Source: an uncultured Flavobacteriales bacterium (GTDB taxonomy: Bacteria > Bacteroidota > Bacteroidia > Flavobacteriales_E > Vicingaceae). Taken from it: a DNA stretch of 10,559 bases. The position numbers were made by a program, and so were the translations under genes. The stretch spans positions 1 through 10,559 of the forward strand of contig CALCHN010000016.1 of NCBI GenBank assembly GCA_937901255.1, given 5' to 3'. Shown in pieces: positions 1 through 6,962 of this stretch (within the stretch, counting starts at the first letter, position 1; every line of letters begins with the position of its first letter). The notes below the pieces were generated by a model. The model did no database searches. It was not told where the DNA came from and saw only the letters and a program-made list of their open reading frames with translations.

Positions 1-19
1 CTTAATACAAGTAAACCTC

Positions 20-53
20 AAAAGCAGCTTCCACTATGGAAGCTGCTTTTTTT
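20..53 (+). terminator. Intrinsic terminator of an upstream gene outside the window
   Basis: A perfect 14-bp inverted repeat (20-33 with 37-50) has a 3-nt loop (CTA), a GC-containing core (AGCAGCTTCC/GGAAGCTGCT) and a run of seven T at 47-53. This is the standard layout of a Rho-independent terminator reading rightward. No gene end is visible in the first 19 bases, so the gene it serves lies to the left. It separates that gene from typA. Confidence 0.88.
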
Positions 54-141
54 ATTTACATACGTAAGATGTTGTAATCCAGTAATTAAAAATATATAGA
101 ATTTATATTTCATTAAATCCTATTAATATCAAAAACAAGTC

Positions 142-149
142 TATTTTTG
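142..149 (+). promoter_or_regulatory. Putative -7 promoter box for typA
   Basis: TATTTTTG matches the Bacteroidota -7 consensus TAnnTTTG exactly and lies 18 nt before the typA ATG, which would give a very short leader. No convincing -33 TTG/TTTG element was found at the expected distance, so this rests on the -7 box and its position alone. The A-rich stretch just before the ATG fits the weak Shine-Dalgarno usage of this phylum. Confidence 0.5.
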
Positions 150-167
150 CAGCCTTAAAAAAATTAT

Positions 168-1928
168 ATGCAATCAATCAGAAACATCGCTATTATAGCA
201 CACGTTGACCACGGAAAAACCACACTAGTTGACAAAATCATTGACCAATGTAAAGTATTTGACGATAGAGTAGAACGAACAGAATTACTTTTAGATAACA
301 ATGACTTAGAAAGAGAAAGAGGTATTACCATTTTATCTAAAAATGTTAGTGTTACTTATAATGGAGTAAAAATTAATGTTATTGACACTCCTGGTCACGC
401 TGACTTTGGTGGTGAAGTAGAACGTGTTTTAAAAATGGCTGATGGTGTTTTATTACTAGTAGATGCTTTTGAAGGAGCTATGCCTCAAACAAGATTTGTT
501 TTAGGAAAAGCATTAGAATTAGGGTTAAAACCAATTGTTGTTGTAAACAAAGTAGATAAAGATAATTGTACGCCTGATTTAGTTCAAGAATCTATTTTTG
601 ATTTAATGTTTAGCTTAGATGCTACCGAAGATCAATTGAATTTCCCAACAATTTTTGGTTCTGCTAAAAACGGTTGGATGAGTACTGACCATAAAAAACC
701 AACAGAAAATATTATTCCTTTGTTGGATGCTATTATAGAAACCATTCCTGAAGCTCCTTATAAAGAAGGAACTCCTCAAATGCAAATTACATCCTTAGAT
801 TTCTCAAAATTTGTTGGTAGAATTGCTATTGGTAGAATTTTTAGAGGAGATTTAGAGGAAAATAAAGACTATACTATTTGCAAACAAGGTGGCGTTAAGA
901 AAAAGGTGCGTATTAAAGAATTGTACGTTTTTGAAGGTATGGGAAAGGCAAGAGTGCAAAAAGCCAGAAGTGGTGATATTTGTGCCATTGTAGGTATTGA
1001 AGATTTTGAAATTGGAGATACTATTGCAGATTTAACTAATCCTGAAGAACTTACTAGAATAGCAATAGACGAACCTACTATGAGTATGTTGTTCACTATT
1101 AATACTTCTCCATTTTTTGGTAAAGAAGGAAAATTTGTAACTTCTCGTCATTTAAGAGATAGACTTTATTTAGAACTTGAGAAAAATTTAGCCATGCGTG
1201 TTGAAGAAACTGGTTCTGAAGATAAGTTTATTGTTTATGGTAGAGGTGTTCTTCACTTATCTGTATTAATTGAAACAATGAGAAGAGAAGGGTATGAATT
1301 ACAAGTTGGAAAACCACAAGTGCTTTATAAAGAAATTGATGGACAAAAACATGAGCCTTACGAAACATTAGTGGTAGATGTTCCTGAAGAATTTGCTAGT
1401 AAAGCTATTGATTTAGTTACTCAACGTAAAGGAGATATGTTGGTTATGGAGCCAAAAGGCGATTTACAACATTTAGAGTTTGATATTCCATCAAGAGGTT
1501 TAATAGGATTAAGAAACAATATGCTTACTGCAACAGCTGGAAATGCTGTGATGACTCATAGATTTAGAGAATTTGGACCTTACAAAGGTGATATTCCTGA
1601 AAGAAATAAAGGTTCTTTAATTTCTATGGAAGCAGGCCCTTCTACAGCATTTGCTATTAACAGATTACAAGATAGAGGTAGATTTTTTATTGAACCAGGT
1701 GATGTAATTTATAAGGGACAAGTAGTAGGAGAGCATACTAGAGATAATGACTTAGAAGTGAATCTAGTTAAAGGAAAACAGTTAACAAACATGCGTAAAT
1801 CTGGTTCTGATGAGGCAGTAAAAATAGCTCCTAAAGTTAAATTTTCTTTAGAAGAAGCCATGGAATTTATTCAAGCAGATGAATACTTGGAGGTTACACC
1901 TCTTAGTTTAAGAATGAGAAAAATTTAA
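168..1928 (+). CDS. typA: Ribosome-associated translational GTPase TypA/BipA
   Basis: TypA/BipA is an EF-G-like GTPase that binds the ribosome and supports ribosome assembly and growth under stress or cold. The G-domain motifs are complete: G1 AHVDHGKTT (residues 11-19), switch I RGITI with Thr54, G3 DTPGH (73-77), G4 NKVD (127-130) and a G5-like SAK near 164. A beta-barrel domain II follows (about 200-290), then EF-G III/V-like domains (about 300-475). The BipA-specific C-terminal domain ends in the family's LRMRK tail. At 586 aa it is slightly shorter than the usual ~600-610 aa but has no missing block. The ATG at 168 sits 6 residues before the conserved NIAIIAHVDHG, the normal spacing. It stands alone, flanked by a terminator upstream and a 164-nt gap downstream. 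Confidence 0.97.
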   Translation: MQSIRNIAIIAHVDHGKTTLVDKIIDQCKVFDDRVERTELLLDNNDLERERGITILSKNVSVTYNGVKINVIDTPGHADFGGEVERVLKMADGVLLLVDAFEGAMPQTRFVLGKALELGLKPIVVVNKVDKDNCTPDLVQESIFDLMFSLDATEDQLNFPTIFGSAKNGWMSTDHKKPTENIIPLLDAIIETIPEAPYKEGTPQMQITSLDFSKFVGRIAIGRIFRGDLEENKDYTICKQGGVKKKVRIKELYVFEGMGKARVQKARSGDICAIVGIEDFEIGDTIADLTNPEELTRIAIDEPTMSMLFTINTSPFFGKEGKFVTSRHLRDRLYLELEKNLAMRVEETGSEDKFIVYGRGVLHLSVLIETMRREGYELQVGKPQVLYKEIDGQKHEPYETLVVDVPEEFASKAIDLVTQRKGDMLVMEPKGDLQHLEFDIPSRGLIGLRNNMLTATAGNAVMTHRFREFGPYKGDIPERNKGSLISMEAGPSTAFAINRLQDRGRFFIEPGDVIYKGQVVGEHTRDNDLEVNLVKGKQLTNMRKSGSDEAVKIAPKVKFSLEEAMEFIQADEYLEVTPLSLRMRKI

Positions 1929-1995
1929 TATTCTTTTTTAGGCATTTTTATTCTTTGAATTGACATTATTCATGTTTTAGACGTATTTTTTTTAA

Positions 1996-2003
1996 TAAAT
2001 TTG
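1996..2003 (+). promoter_or_regulatory. Putative -7 promoter box for the hemAC-hemD-mqnD operon
   Basis: TAAATTTG matches TAnnTTTG exactly, 89 nt before the hemAC start codon. A TTGAC occurs upstream at 1960-1964, but the gap is 33 nt instead of about 19-23, so it is not a proper -33 partner. Transcription from here would give a leader of roughly 80 nt carrying the two inverted repeats listed next. It is the best promoter candidate in the 164-nt gap between typA and hemAC. Confidence 0.5.
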
Positions 2004-2004
2004 C

Positions 2005-2026
2005 ATCACTATATTATTGTAGTGAT
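2005..2026 (+). promoter_or_regulatory. Inverted repeat at the presumed hemAC transcription start
   Basis: ATCACTA (2005-2011) and TAGTGAT (2020-2026) form a perfect 7-bp inverted repeat with an 8-nt loop, starting 1 nt after the -7 box. No T-run follows directly, so it is not a terminator. The position would suit an operator or a hairpin at the 5' end of the transcript. No function is assigned. Confidence 0.35.
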
Positions 2027-2037
2027 TACTTTAATAA

Positions 2038-2069
2038 ATTAACAAATCTTTTTTTTGTAGTTTGTTAAT
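2038..2069 (+). promoter_or_regulatory. Second inverted repeat in the hemAC leader
   Basis: ATTAACAAA (2038-2046) pairs with TTTGTTAAT (2061-2069) over 9 bp. The 14-nt loop holds a run of eight T (2049-2056). It lies 23 nt before the hemAC ATG. Because the T-run is in the loop, this is not a standard terminator. A protein-binding palindrome or a structured leader is possible. The stem is AT-rich, so chance occurrence in such sequence cannot be excluded. Confidence 0.3.
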
Positions 2070-2092
2070 ATTATTACTGAAGAAACAGAAGG

Positions 2093-4279
2093 ATGAATAA
2101 AATAATAGGAGTAGAGTTAAGCCATAGATTTGCCCCCATAGCTGTTAGAGAAAGATTAGCACTAAACACGGAACAAACCAAAGAAGCATTAAGAGGTTTG
2201 AAAAATGAGTTGGAAGAAGTATTTATTATTTCTACCTGCAACCGTTTATCTATCTATGCTTTTGGCGAAAGCTACGAACCTATTTTAAATTATTTCGATC
2301 AGTTTGGTAACTACCGTCAATACTTATCTATTCTTCCTGATAGTGAAATTTCCATAAGAAACTTATTTTCAACTGCTGCTGGCCTAGAATCTCAGGCTGT
2401 AGGAGAACATCAAATTATAGGTCAGATTAAAAATGCATTAACCTTAGCTCGTAAAGAAAACACCATAGGAGCTGTGTTGGATGAATTAATAAGACATTCT
2501 ATCCATACAGGAAAAAAAGTACGACAAGAAACGAATATTGGTAAATTTTCAGCATCGTTAGCTACAGTTGGATTTGAATTGATTGATAAAGAAGGGTATA
2601 AGTTCGAAGATTCTACATTTTTGGTTATTGGAACCGGAAATATGGCAAACCTTATTAACACAGTTTTAGATAGAACTCCAATAAAAAAATTATACGTTGC
2701 TAGTCATGATTTTGATAGAGCAAAAGAAATGGCTACAGAATGGAATGGAGAGGCTGTACAGATGAGTAATATGCATGCAGCTCTTTCGGAAGCCAACATA
2801 GTTATTGGCGGAACACAAGGAGAGATTAATTTACTTCATGAGGAAACCATGGCAGAAAGTAAATGTCCTAGAGCTAATTTTGCACTTCAAACAGGAGATT
2901 GTAAGTTGTTTTTAGATTTTGGCGTTCCCAGAAATTTTAACCCTAGCTTAAAAAATCACGATAATATTAAGTTATTTGACTTAGATGATATAAAGAAAAT
3001 CACTTATGATGGTTTATTAAAACGTTATGATGAAATTCCATTAGCCAGAACCATTGTAAACAAAGAAGTAGAATGGTTCTCAATTTGGTTGAAAAACAGA
3101 AAAGTAGCTCCAGTTATAGAAGCCTATTGGAATAATTTAGATGAAATTAGAAATGAAGAACTGAAATGGTTATTACCTAAATTAGGAAATGTAGATGAAC
3201 ACACCGAAATTATTCTTAAAAGATTTACACACCGTTTGTTACGTAAAATTTCTAACCCTTCTATTGAGGCGATAAAAGAAATGGCTCAAAACCTACACGA
3301 AAAAGATAATCCTATCAATACAGCTAAAAATGTGTTAGCAGTTAATGATGTTTCTATTTTTGTTCCCAAAAAGAAAATTATTGTAGGAACAAGAGGAAGT
3401 AAATTAGCGTTGACGCAAACCAATTGGGTAGTAGAGCAGCTTAAAAAAATAGAGCCAAGCTATGAGTTTGAAACAAAAATTGTTAGAACAAGTGGAGATG
3501 ATGGTGATATAAGCGTTGTTGGAGCTTTTACATCAGCGTTGCAACGTTCTATGTTGGCAGGAGAAATTGATATTGCGGTACATAGTTTTAAGGATGTGCC
3601 TACTGAAGATGTTTTTGGATTAAGAGTAGTTCCCATTACTGAAAGAAGAGACGTTAGAGATGTATTGATTTCTAAAAGCGGAAAAAAATTAATGGATTTG
3701 CCAGCTGGCTCAATAATAGGAACAGGTAGTTTAAGAAGAAGTGTTCAATTGCAACAACTGCGTCCAGATTTAGAATATAAATTTATTCAAGGGAATGTAG
3801 ATAGCAGAATTAACCAAATGCACAAAGGAAACTATGATGCTATTATTTTAGCAGCTACAGGTTTACAAAAAATGAACATGATAGATGTAGCTACAGAAAT
3901 TTTTGAGGTGCAAGACATGCTTCCCGCAGTGGGTCAGGGAATTTTATCTATAGAGTTAATTGATGCTGAAGGATATATTTACGATTTGGTAAAACAATTA
4001 AAACATCAACCTACAAAAGATGCCGCAGATGCTGAAAGGGCATTTTTAATTGCTTTAGGAGGCGGATGTAATTTACCTATGGCAGCTTATGCTCAAGCAA
4101 ATGAAAATAGCATTACCATAGATGGTATTTTTGCTGATAAAGATGGAAAATATTTTGCCAGAGATATCATTACCGGAGATATTAATCATAAGAAAGAGTT
4201 GGCAAGAGAATTAGCAGCTAAATTAAAAGCAAAAGTAGAAGCACTTCAGAATTCTAAGCTTGATGCCGTACAAAAATAA
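2093..4279 (+). CDS. hemA-hemC: Fused glutamyl-tRNA reductase / porphobilinogen deaminase (HemA-HemC)
   Basis: One uninterrupted 728-aa frame joins two tetrapyrrole enzymes. Residues 1 to ~403 are glutamyl-tRNA reductase (Glu-tRNA to glutamate-1-semialdehyde): catalytic Cys49 in STCNR, GEHQIIGQIK (105-114), the NADPH fold VIGTGNMA (178-185) and the helical dimerisation domain (~320-400). A ~24-residue linker follows. Residues ~428-728 are porphobilinogen deaminase, which makes hydroxymethylbilane: GTRGSKLALTQ (432-442), HSFKDVP with Lys500 and catalytic Asp501, SLRR (546-549), and Cys659 in GGGC, the dipyrromethane cofactor site. Each half has normal length. Two conserved positions differ: Asn90 replaces the usual His before the (A)SGLDS-like motif, and Gln566 replaces the Arg of RGNV. 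HemB and HemL, needed between the two steps, are not in the window. hemD overlaps the 3' end. Fusion of these two non-consecutive enzymes is uncommon in my knowledge. Confidence 0.93.
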   Translation: MNKIIGVELSHRFAPIAVRERLALNTEQTKEALRGLKNELEEVFIISTCNRLSIYAFGESYEPILNYFDQFGNYRQYLSILPDSEISIRNLFSTAAGLESQAVGEHQIIGQIKNALTLARKENTIGAVLDELIRHSIHTGKKVRQETNIGKFSASLATVGFELIDKEGYKFEDSTFLVIGTGNMANLINTVLDRTPIKKLYVASHDFDRAKEMATEWNGEAVQMSNMHAALSEANIVIGGTQGEINLLHEETMAESKCPRANFALQTGDCKLFLDFGVPRNFNPSLKNHDNIKLFDLDDIKKITYDGLLKRYDEIPLARTIVNKEVEWFSIWLKNRKVAPVIEAYWNNLDEIRNEELKWLLPKLGNVDEHTEIILKRFTHRLLRKISNPSIEAIKEMAQNLHEKDNPINTAKNVLAVNDVSIFVPKKKIIVGTRGSKLALTQTNWVVEQLKKIEPSYEFETKIVRTSGDDGDISVVGAFTSALQRSMLAGEIDIAVHSFKDVPTEDVFGLRVVPITERRDVRDVLISKSGKKLMDLPAGSIIGTGSLRRSVQLQQLRPDLEYKFIQGNVDSRINQMHKGNYDAIILAATGLQKMNMIDVATEIFEVQDMLPAVGQGILSIELIDAEGYIYDLVKQLKHQPTKDAADAERAFLIALGGGCNLPMAAYAQANENSITIDGIFADKDGKYFARDIITGDINHKKELARELAAKLKAKVEALQNSKLDAVQK

Positions 4280-4985
4280 AACAGTATTAATTACAAGATC
4301 AAAAGAACAATCAGCTGTTTTTATTGAGCTGTTACAAAATAATTCCCTTGAAATTATTCTGCTTCCATTAATTGAATTTCAGTCAATTAAAACCCCTGAA
4401 TTAAAGTCGTTATTTAAAAAAAAATTTCCTTTTGACTGGATAATTTTTACTAGCCATAATGCGGTGAATTATTTCTTTAAAACCGTTTCTCCAAAAAATA
4501 TTAAAGGAATTAAAATAGCAGCTGTTGGGAAAAAAACTGCTGAATCGCTGAGTAATTTTGGTGTGAAAACAGACTTTATTCCAAGTGATTTTACTGCTGA
4601 AACATTAGGAAATGAAATTCCTGTATTGCCCAACGAAAAAGTATTTATTCCTCATTCAGCATTATCAACTAACAATTTGGTGGAACAGCTTCATAATAAA
4701 AATGCATTAGTTGAAACGTTAGCAATTTACGATAATCAAGCAGTAAAGTATAGTAAAGAAGAATTAGATAAAATATTAAATAAACCTATAGATTTTATTA
4801 CATTTACGAGTGGCTCGTGTGTTAAAGCATATATCAATAATAATATACATTTATCAAATGCAAAAATAATTTGTATTGGACCATCTACTGCCAAAGTAGC
4901 AGCAGAAAATAACTTAGAAGTTGCTGCCATCCCTAATGAATATACAGTTGAAGGAATGGTAGAGGAAATAAAGAAATTAAGTTAA
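4263..4985 (+). CDS. hemD: Uroporphyrinogen-III synthase
   Basis: HemD closes and isomerises hydroxymethylbilane to uroporphyrinogen III, the step directly after HemC. The protein is 240 aa from the ATG at 4263. A TTG lies one codon upstream at 4260, but the ATG is the more likely start. The family is poorly conserved, but the two-lobed pattern is clear: KTVLITRSKEQS near the N-terminus, DWIIFTSHNAV (~59-69), IAAVGKKTAE (~89-98), DFITFTSGSCVKAY (~174-187), and a final IICIGPSTAKVAAENNLEV with the EYTVEGMVEEI tail. It overlaps the hemA-hemC frame by 17 nt in another frame, which suggests translational coupling. Its position right after hemC supports the assignment. Confidence 0.93.
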   Translation: MPYKNKTVLITRSKEQSAVFIELLQNNSLEIILLPLIEFQSIKTPELKSLFKKKFPFDWIIFTSHNAVNYFFKTVSPKNIKGIKIAAVGKKTAESLSNFGVKTDFIPSDFTAETLGNEIPVLPNEKVFIPHSALSTNNLVEQLHNKNALVETLAIYDNQAVKYSKEELDKILNKPIDFITFTSGSCVKAYINNNIHLSNAKIICIGPSTAKVAAENNLEVAAIPNEYTVEGMVEEIKKLS

Positions 4986-4997
4986 ATTATTAAACAG

Positions 4998-5828
4998 ATG
5001 AAAATAACATTAGGTTTTTCTCCTTGTCCTAACGATACTTTTATTTTTGATGCCTTGGTGCATCACAAAATAGATACCGAAGGATTAGAGTTTGAGGTTG
5101 TTTTAGGAGATGTAGAAGAACTCAACCTAAAAGCATTTAACAAAGAATTGGATGTAACCAAACTTAGTTATCATGCTTATGGATATTTAACAGATGATTA
5201 TGTTTTGCTGGATTCAGGAAGTGCGTTGGGCAAAGGTTGTGGACCGATATTGGTTCAAAGTTCCAAAATTCAAAGTTTAAAGTTAGGAGATGCCAAAATA
5301 GCAATTCCGGGAAAATACACCACGGCTAATTTTCTGTTAAGCATAGCTCATCCTGAGGCAATTAATAAAACCGAAATGCTTTTTTCTGATATTGAAAATG
5401 CTGTGCTTACTGGAAAAGTAGATGCAGGTTTGTTAATTCACGAAAATAGATTTACCTACGAACAAAAAGGCTTAAAAAAAATTATTGATTTAGGCGAATA
5501 TTGGGAAAAAACCATTGGTGCTTTAATTCCTTTAGGTGGAATAGTCATAAAACGTTCTTTTGATGAAGCGACTATAAAAAAAGTCAACAGGTTGATTAGA
5601 AAAAGTATTGAATATGCTTTTAAAAATGAAGGTGCTGCATTAGCCTATATGCAGCAACATGCTCAGGAAATGGATGAAAAAATAATGATGCAACATGTTG
5701 CTTTGTATGTAAATAAATATTCTATTGATTTAGGAGAAGAGGGCAGAGCAGCTGTAACAAAAATGTTTAATTTAGCACAACAAAAAGGAGTAATTCCTGA
5801 AATTGTAAATCCGTTATTTGTATATTAG
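4998..5828 (+). CDS. mqnD: 1,4-dihydroxy-6-naphthoate synthase (futalosine menaquinone pathway)
   Basis: MqnD converts cyclic dehypoxanthinylfutalosine to 1,4-dihydroxy-6-naphthoate in the alternative menaquinone route. The 276-aa protein has the periplasmic-binding-protein-like fold of the MqnA/MqnD family but no signal peptide, as expected for a cytosolic enzyme. Diagnostic motifs: FSPCPNDTFIF (7-17), KLSYHAYGYL (55-64), GSALGKGCGPILV (74-86), PGKYTTANFLL (104-114) and LIHENRFTY (146-154), whose His148 corresponds to the proposed catalytic His. The SPCPNDT motif favours MqnD over MqnA. It starts 12 nt after hemD and is almost certainly co-transcribed with the heme genes. No other mqn gene is in the window. 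Confidence 0.93.
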   Translation: MKITLGFSPCPNDTFIFDALVHHKIDTEGLEFEVVLGDVEELNLKAFNKELDVTKLSYHAYGYLTDDYVLLDSGSALGKGCGPILVQSSKIQSLKLGDAKIAIPGKYTTANFLLSIAHPEAINKTEMLFSDIENAVLTGKVDAGLLIHENRFTYEQKGLKKIIDLGEYWEKTIGALIPLGGIVIKRSFDEATIKKVNRLIRKSIEYAFKNEGAALAYMQQHAQEMDEKIMMQHVALYVNKYSIDLGEEGRAAVTKMFNLAQQKGVIPEIVNPLFVY

Positions 5829-5835
5829 ATTTCAT

Positions 5836-5880
5836 GTTTGAAGTTTGAGGTTTGAATTTAACCTCAAACCTCAAACTTTT
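5836..5880 (+). terminator. Heptad-repeat hairpin between mqnD and hldD, possible terminator
   Basis: Three tandem heptads of the GTTTGAR type (5836-5856) are followed by their reverse complement (5861-5876). Together they form a 16-bp stem with one A-C mismatch (5842/5870), a 9-nt loop and a short TTTT (5877-5880). It starts 8 nt after the mqnD stop. The stem is strong but the T-run is short, so termination may be partial. The heptad structure makes it look as much like a dispersed intergenic repeat as a plain terminator. Confidence 0.5.
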
Positions 5881-5898
5881 AACCATTAACTTTTAAAT

Positions 5899-6864
5899 AT
5901 GATAGTAGTAACAGGAGCCGCAGGATTTATCGCCAGTTGTTTGGTAAGTAAACTCAACCAAGAGGGTTTTAAAGATATCGTGTTGGTAGATGATTTTTCA
6001 AACACTGAAAAAAATAAAAATTTTGAAGGAAAATCTTACACTGATAAAATAGAACGTAAGGTTTTTTCTGAATGGTTAGACAACAATCACAAGCTGGTTC
6101 AATTTGTATTTCATTTGGGAGCAAGAACAGATACCACAGAATTTAACAAAGCTATTTTTGATGAGTTAAATTTAGATTATTCTAAAGACATTTGGAATAA
6201 ATGTGTGGAATATGGTTTGCCTTTGGTTTACGCATCTTCTGCGGCAACTTATGGAATGGGAGAGTTGGGATACAAAGACGACCATAGTGTTGTTGAACGC
6301 TTAAAACCACTCAATCCTTACGGAGAATCTAAAAATGATTTTGACAAATGGGTGTTGAAACAAGAGAAACAGCCTTTCTTTTGGGCAGGATTAAAGTTTT
6401 TTAATGTTTACGGACCGAATGAATATCATAAAGGAAGAATGGCTTCGGTAATTTTTCATGCGTATAATCAAATTAGCAAAACAGGAGAAATGAAGTTGTT
6501 TGCTTCTCATCATCCAGATTATAGAGATGGAGAACAATTAAGGGATTTTGTTTATGTAAAAGATGTTGCCAATGTATGTATGTTTTTACTAAACCATAGA
6601 AAAGATTCAGGAATTTACAATTTAGGCTCTGGAAAAGCACGTACTTTTATAGACTTAGTTAACAATACCTTTAAAGCAATGAATTTAACTCCAAATGTGA
6701 GTTTTATTCCAACGCCTGAAGATATTAGAGATAAATATCAATATTTTACAGAAGCAGATATGGCTAAATTAAAAGCCATAGGTTACGATAAACCGTTTAC
6801 TTCGTTGGAAGAAGGAGTGGAGGATTATGTGAAAAATTATTTAACAACGGCAACTTATTACTAA
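5899..6864 (+). CDS. hldD: ADP-L-glycero-D-manno-heptose 6-epimerase
   Basis: HldD (RfaD) epimerises ADP-D-glycero-manno-heptose to the L-glycero form used for the LPS inner core. This 321-aa extended short-chain dehydrogenase/reductase has an N-terminal NAD(P)-binding motif TGAAGFIAS (5-13) and YASSAATYG (111-119). The catalytic pair is Tyr141/Lys145 in YGESK. The HldD signature FNVYGPNEYHKGRMASV (168-184) contains Lys178, the second acid/base residue in the E. coli enzyme. The third Gly of GxxGxxG is Ala12 here, a mild substitution seen in other extended SDRs. It follows mqnD after a 70-nt gap holding a hairpin, so its expression may be partly separate. It implies a heptose-containing LPS, hence an outer membrane. 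No other LPS gene is adjacent. Confidence 0.94.
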   Translation: MIVVTGAAGFIASCLVSKLNQEGFKDIVLVDDFSNTEKNKNFEGKSYTDKIERKVFSEWLDNNHKLVQFVFHLGARTDTTEFNKAIFDELNLDYSKDIWNKCVEYGLPLVYASSAATYGMGELGYKDDHSVVERLKPLNPYGESKNDFDKWVLKQEKQPFFWAGLKFFNVYGPNEYHKGRMASVIFHAYNQISKTGEMKLFASHHPDYRDGEQLRDFVYVKDVANVCMFLLNHRKDSGIYNLGSGKARTFIDLVNNTFKAMNLTPNVSFIPTPEDIRDKYQYFTEADMAKLKAIGYDKPFTSLEEGVEDYVKNYLTTATYY

Positions 6865-6884
6865 AAACTAACGTCATAGCAGCG

Positions 6885-6920
6885 TAATTGAAATTTTATA
6901 TCATGACAAGATTTCAATTA
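6885..6920. repeat. Inverted repeat downstream of hldD
   Basis: TAATTGAAAT (6885-6894) pairs perfectly with ATTTCAATTA (6911-6920) around a 16-nt loop, and TTTTATTTAT follows. The stem is AT-rich. It could be a weak terminator for hldD or an operator for the next gene. TATATTTA at 6928-6935 is one base off the TAnnTTTG -7 box and could start the 6963 gene. Confidence 0.35.
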
Positions 6921-6962
6921 TTTTATTTATATTTACATCATTATAACTAAAAAAACACAACT

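Noticed and set aside
869..1096. Minus-strand reading frame inside typA
   Set aside because: It lies entirely within the well-supported typA coding sequence; its hydrophobic, serine-rich product is a typical antisense shadow.
2422..2661. Minus-strand reading frame inside hemA-hemC
   Set aside because: It is fully contained in the GluTR domain and shows no motif or start signal of its own.
4260..4262. TTG as the hemD start codon
   Set aside because: An ATG follows immediately at 4263 and fits the family N-terminus equally well; ATG is the more likely initiator.
4736..4930. Minus-strand reading frame inside hemD
   Set aside because: It is an antisense shadow of hemD with no independent support.
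5899..5940. Inactive HldD because the GxxGxxG motif ends in Ala12
   Set aside because: Ala is tolerated at the third Gly in several extended SDR proteins, and all catalytic residues (Tyr141, Lys145, Lys178) are intact, so an active enzyme is the simpler reading.
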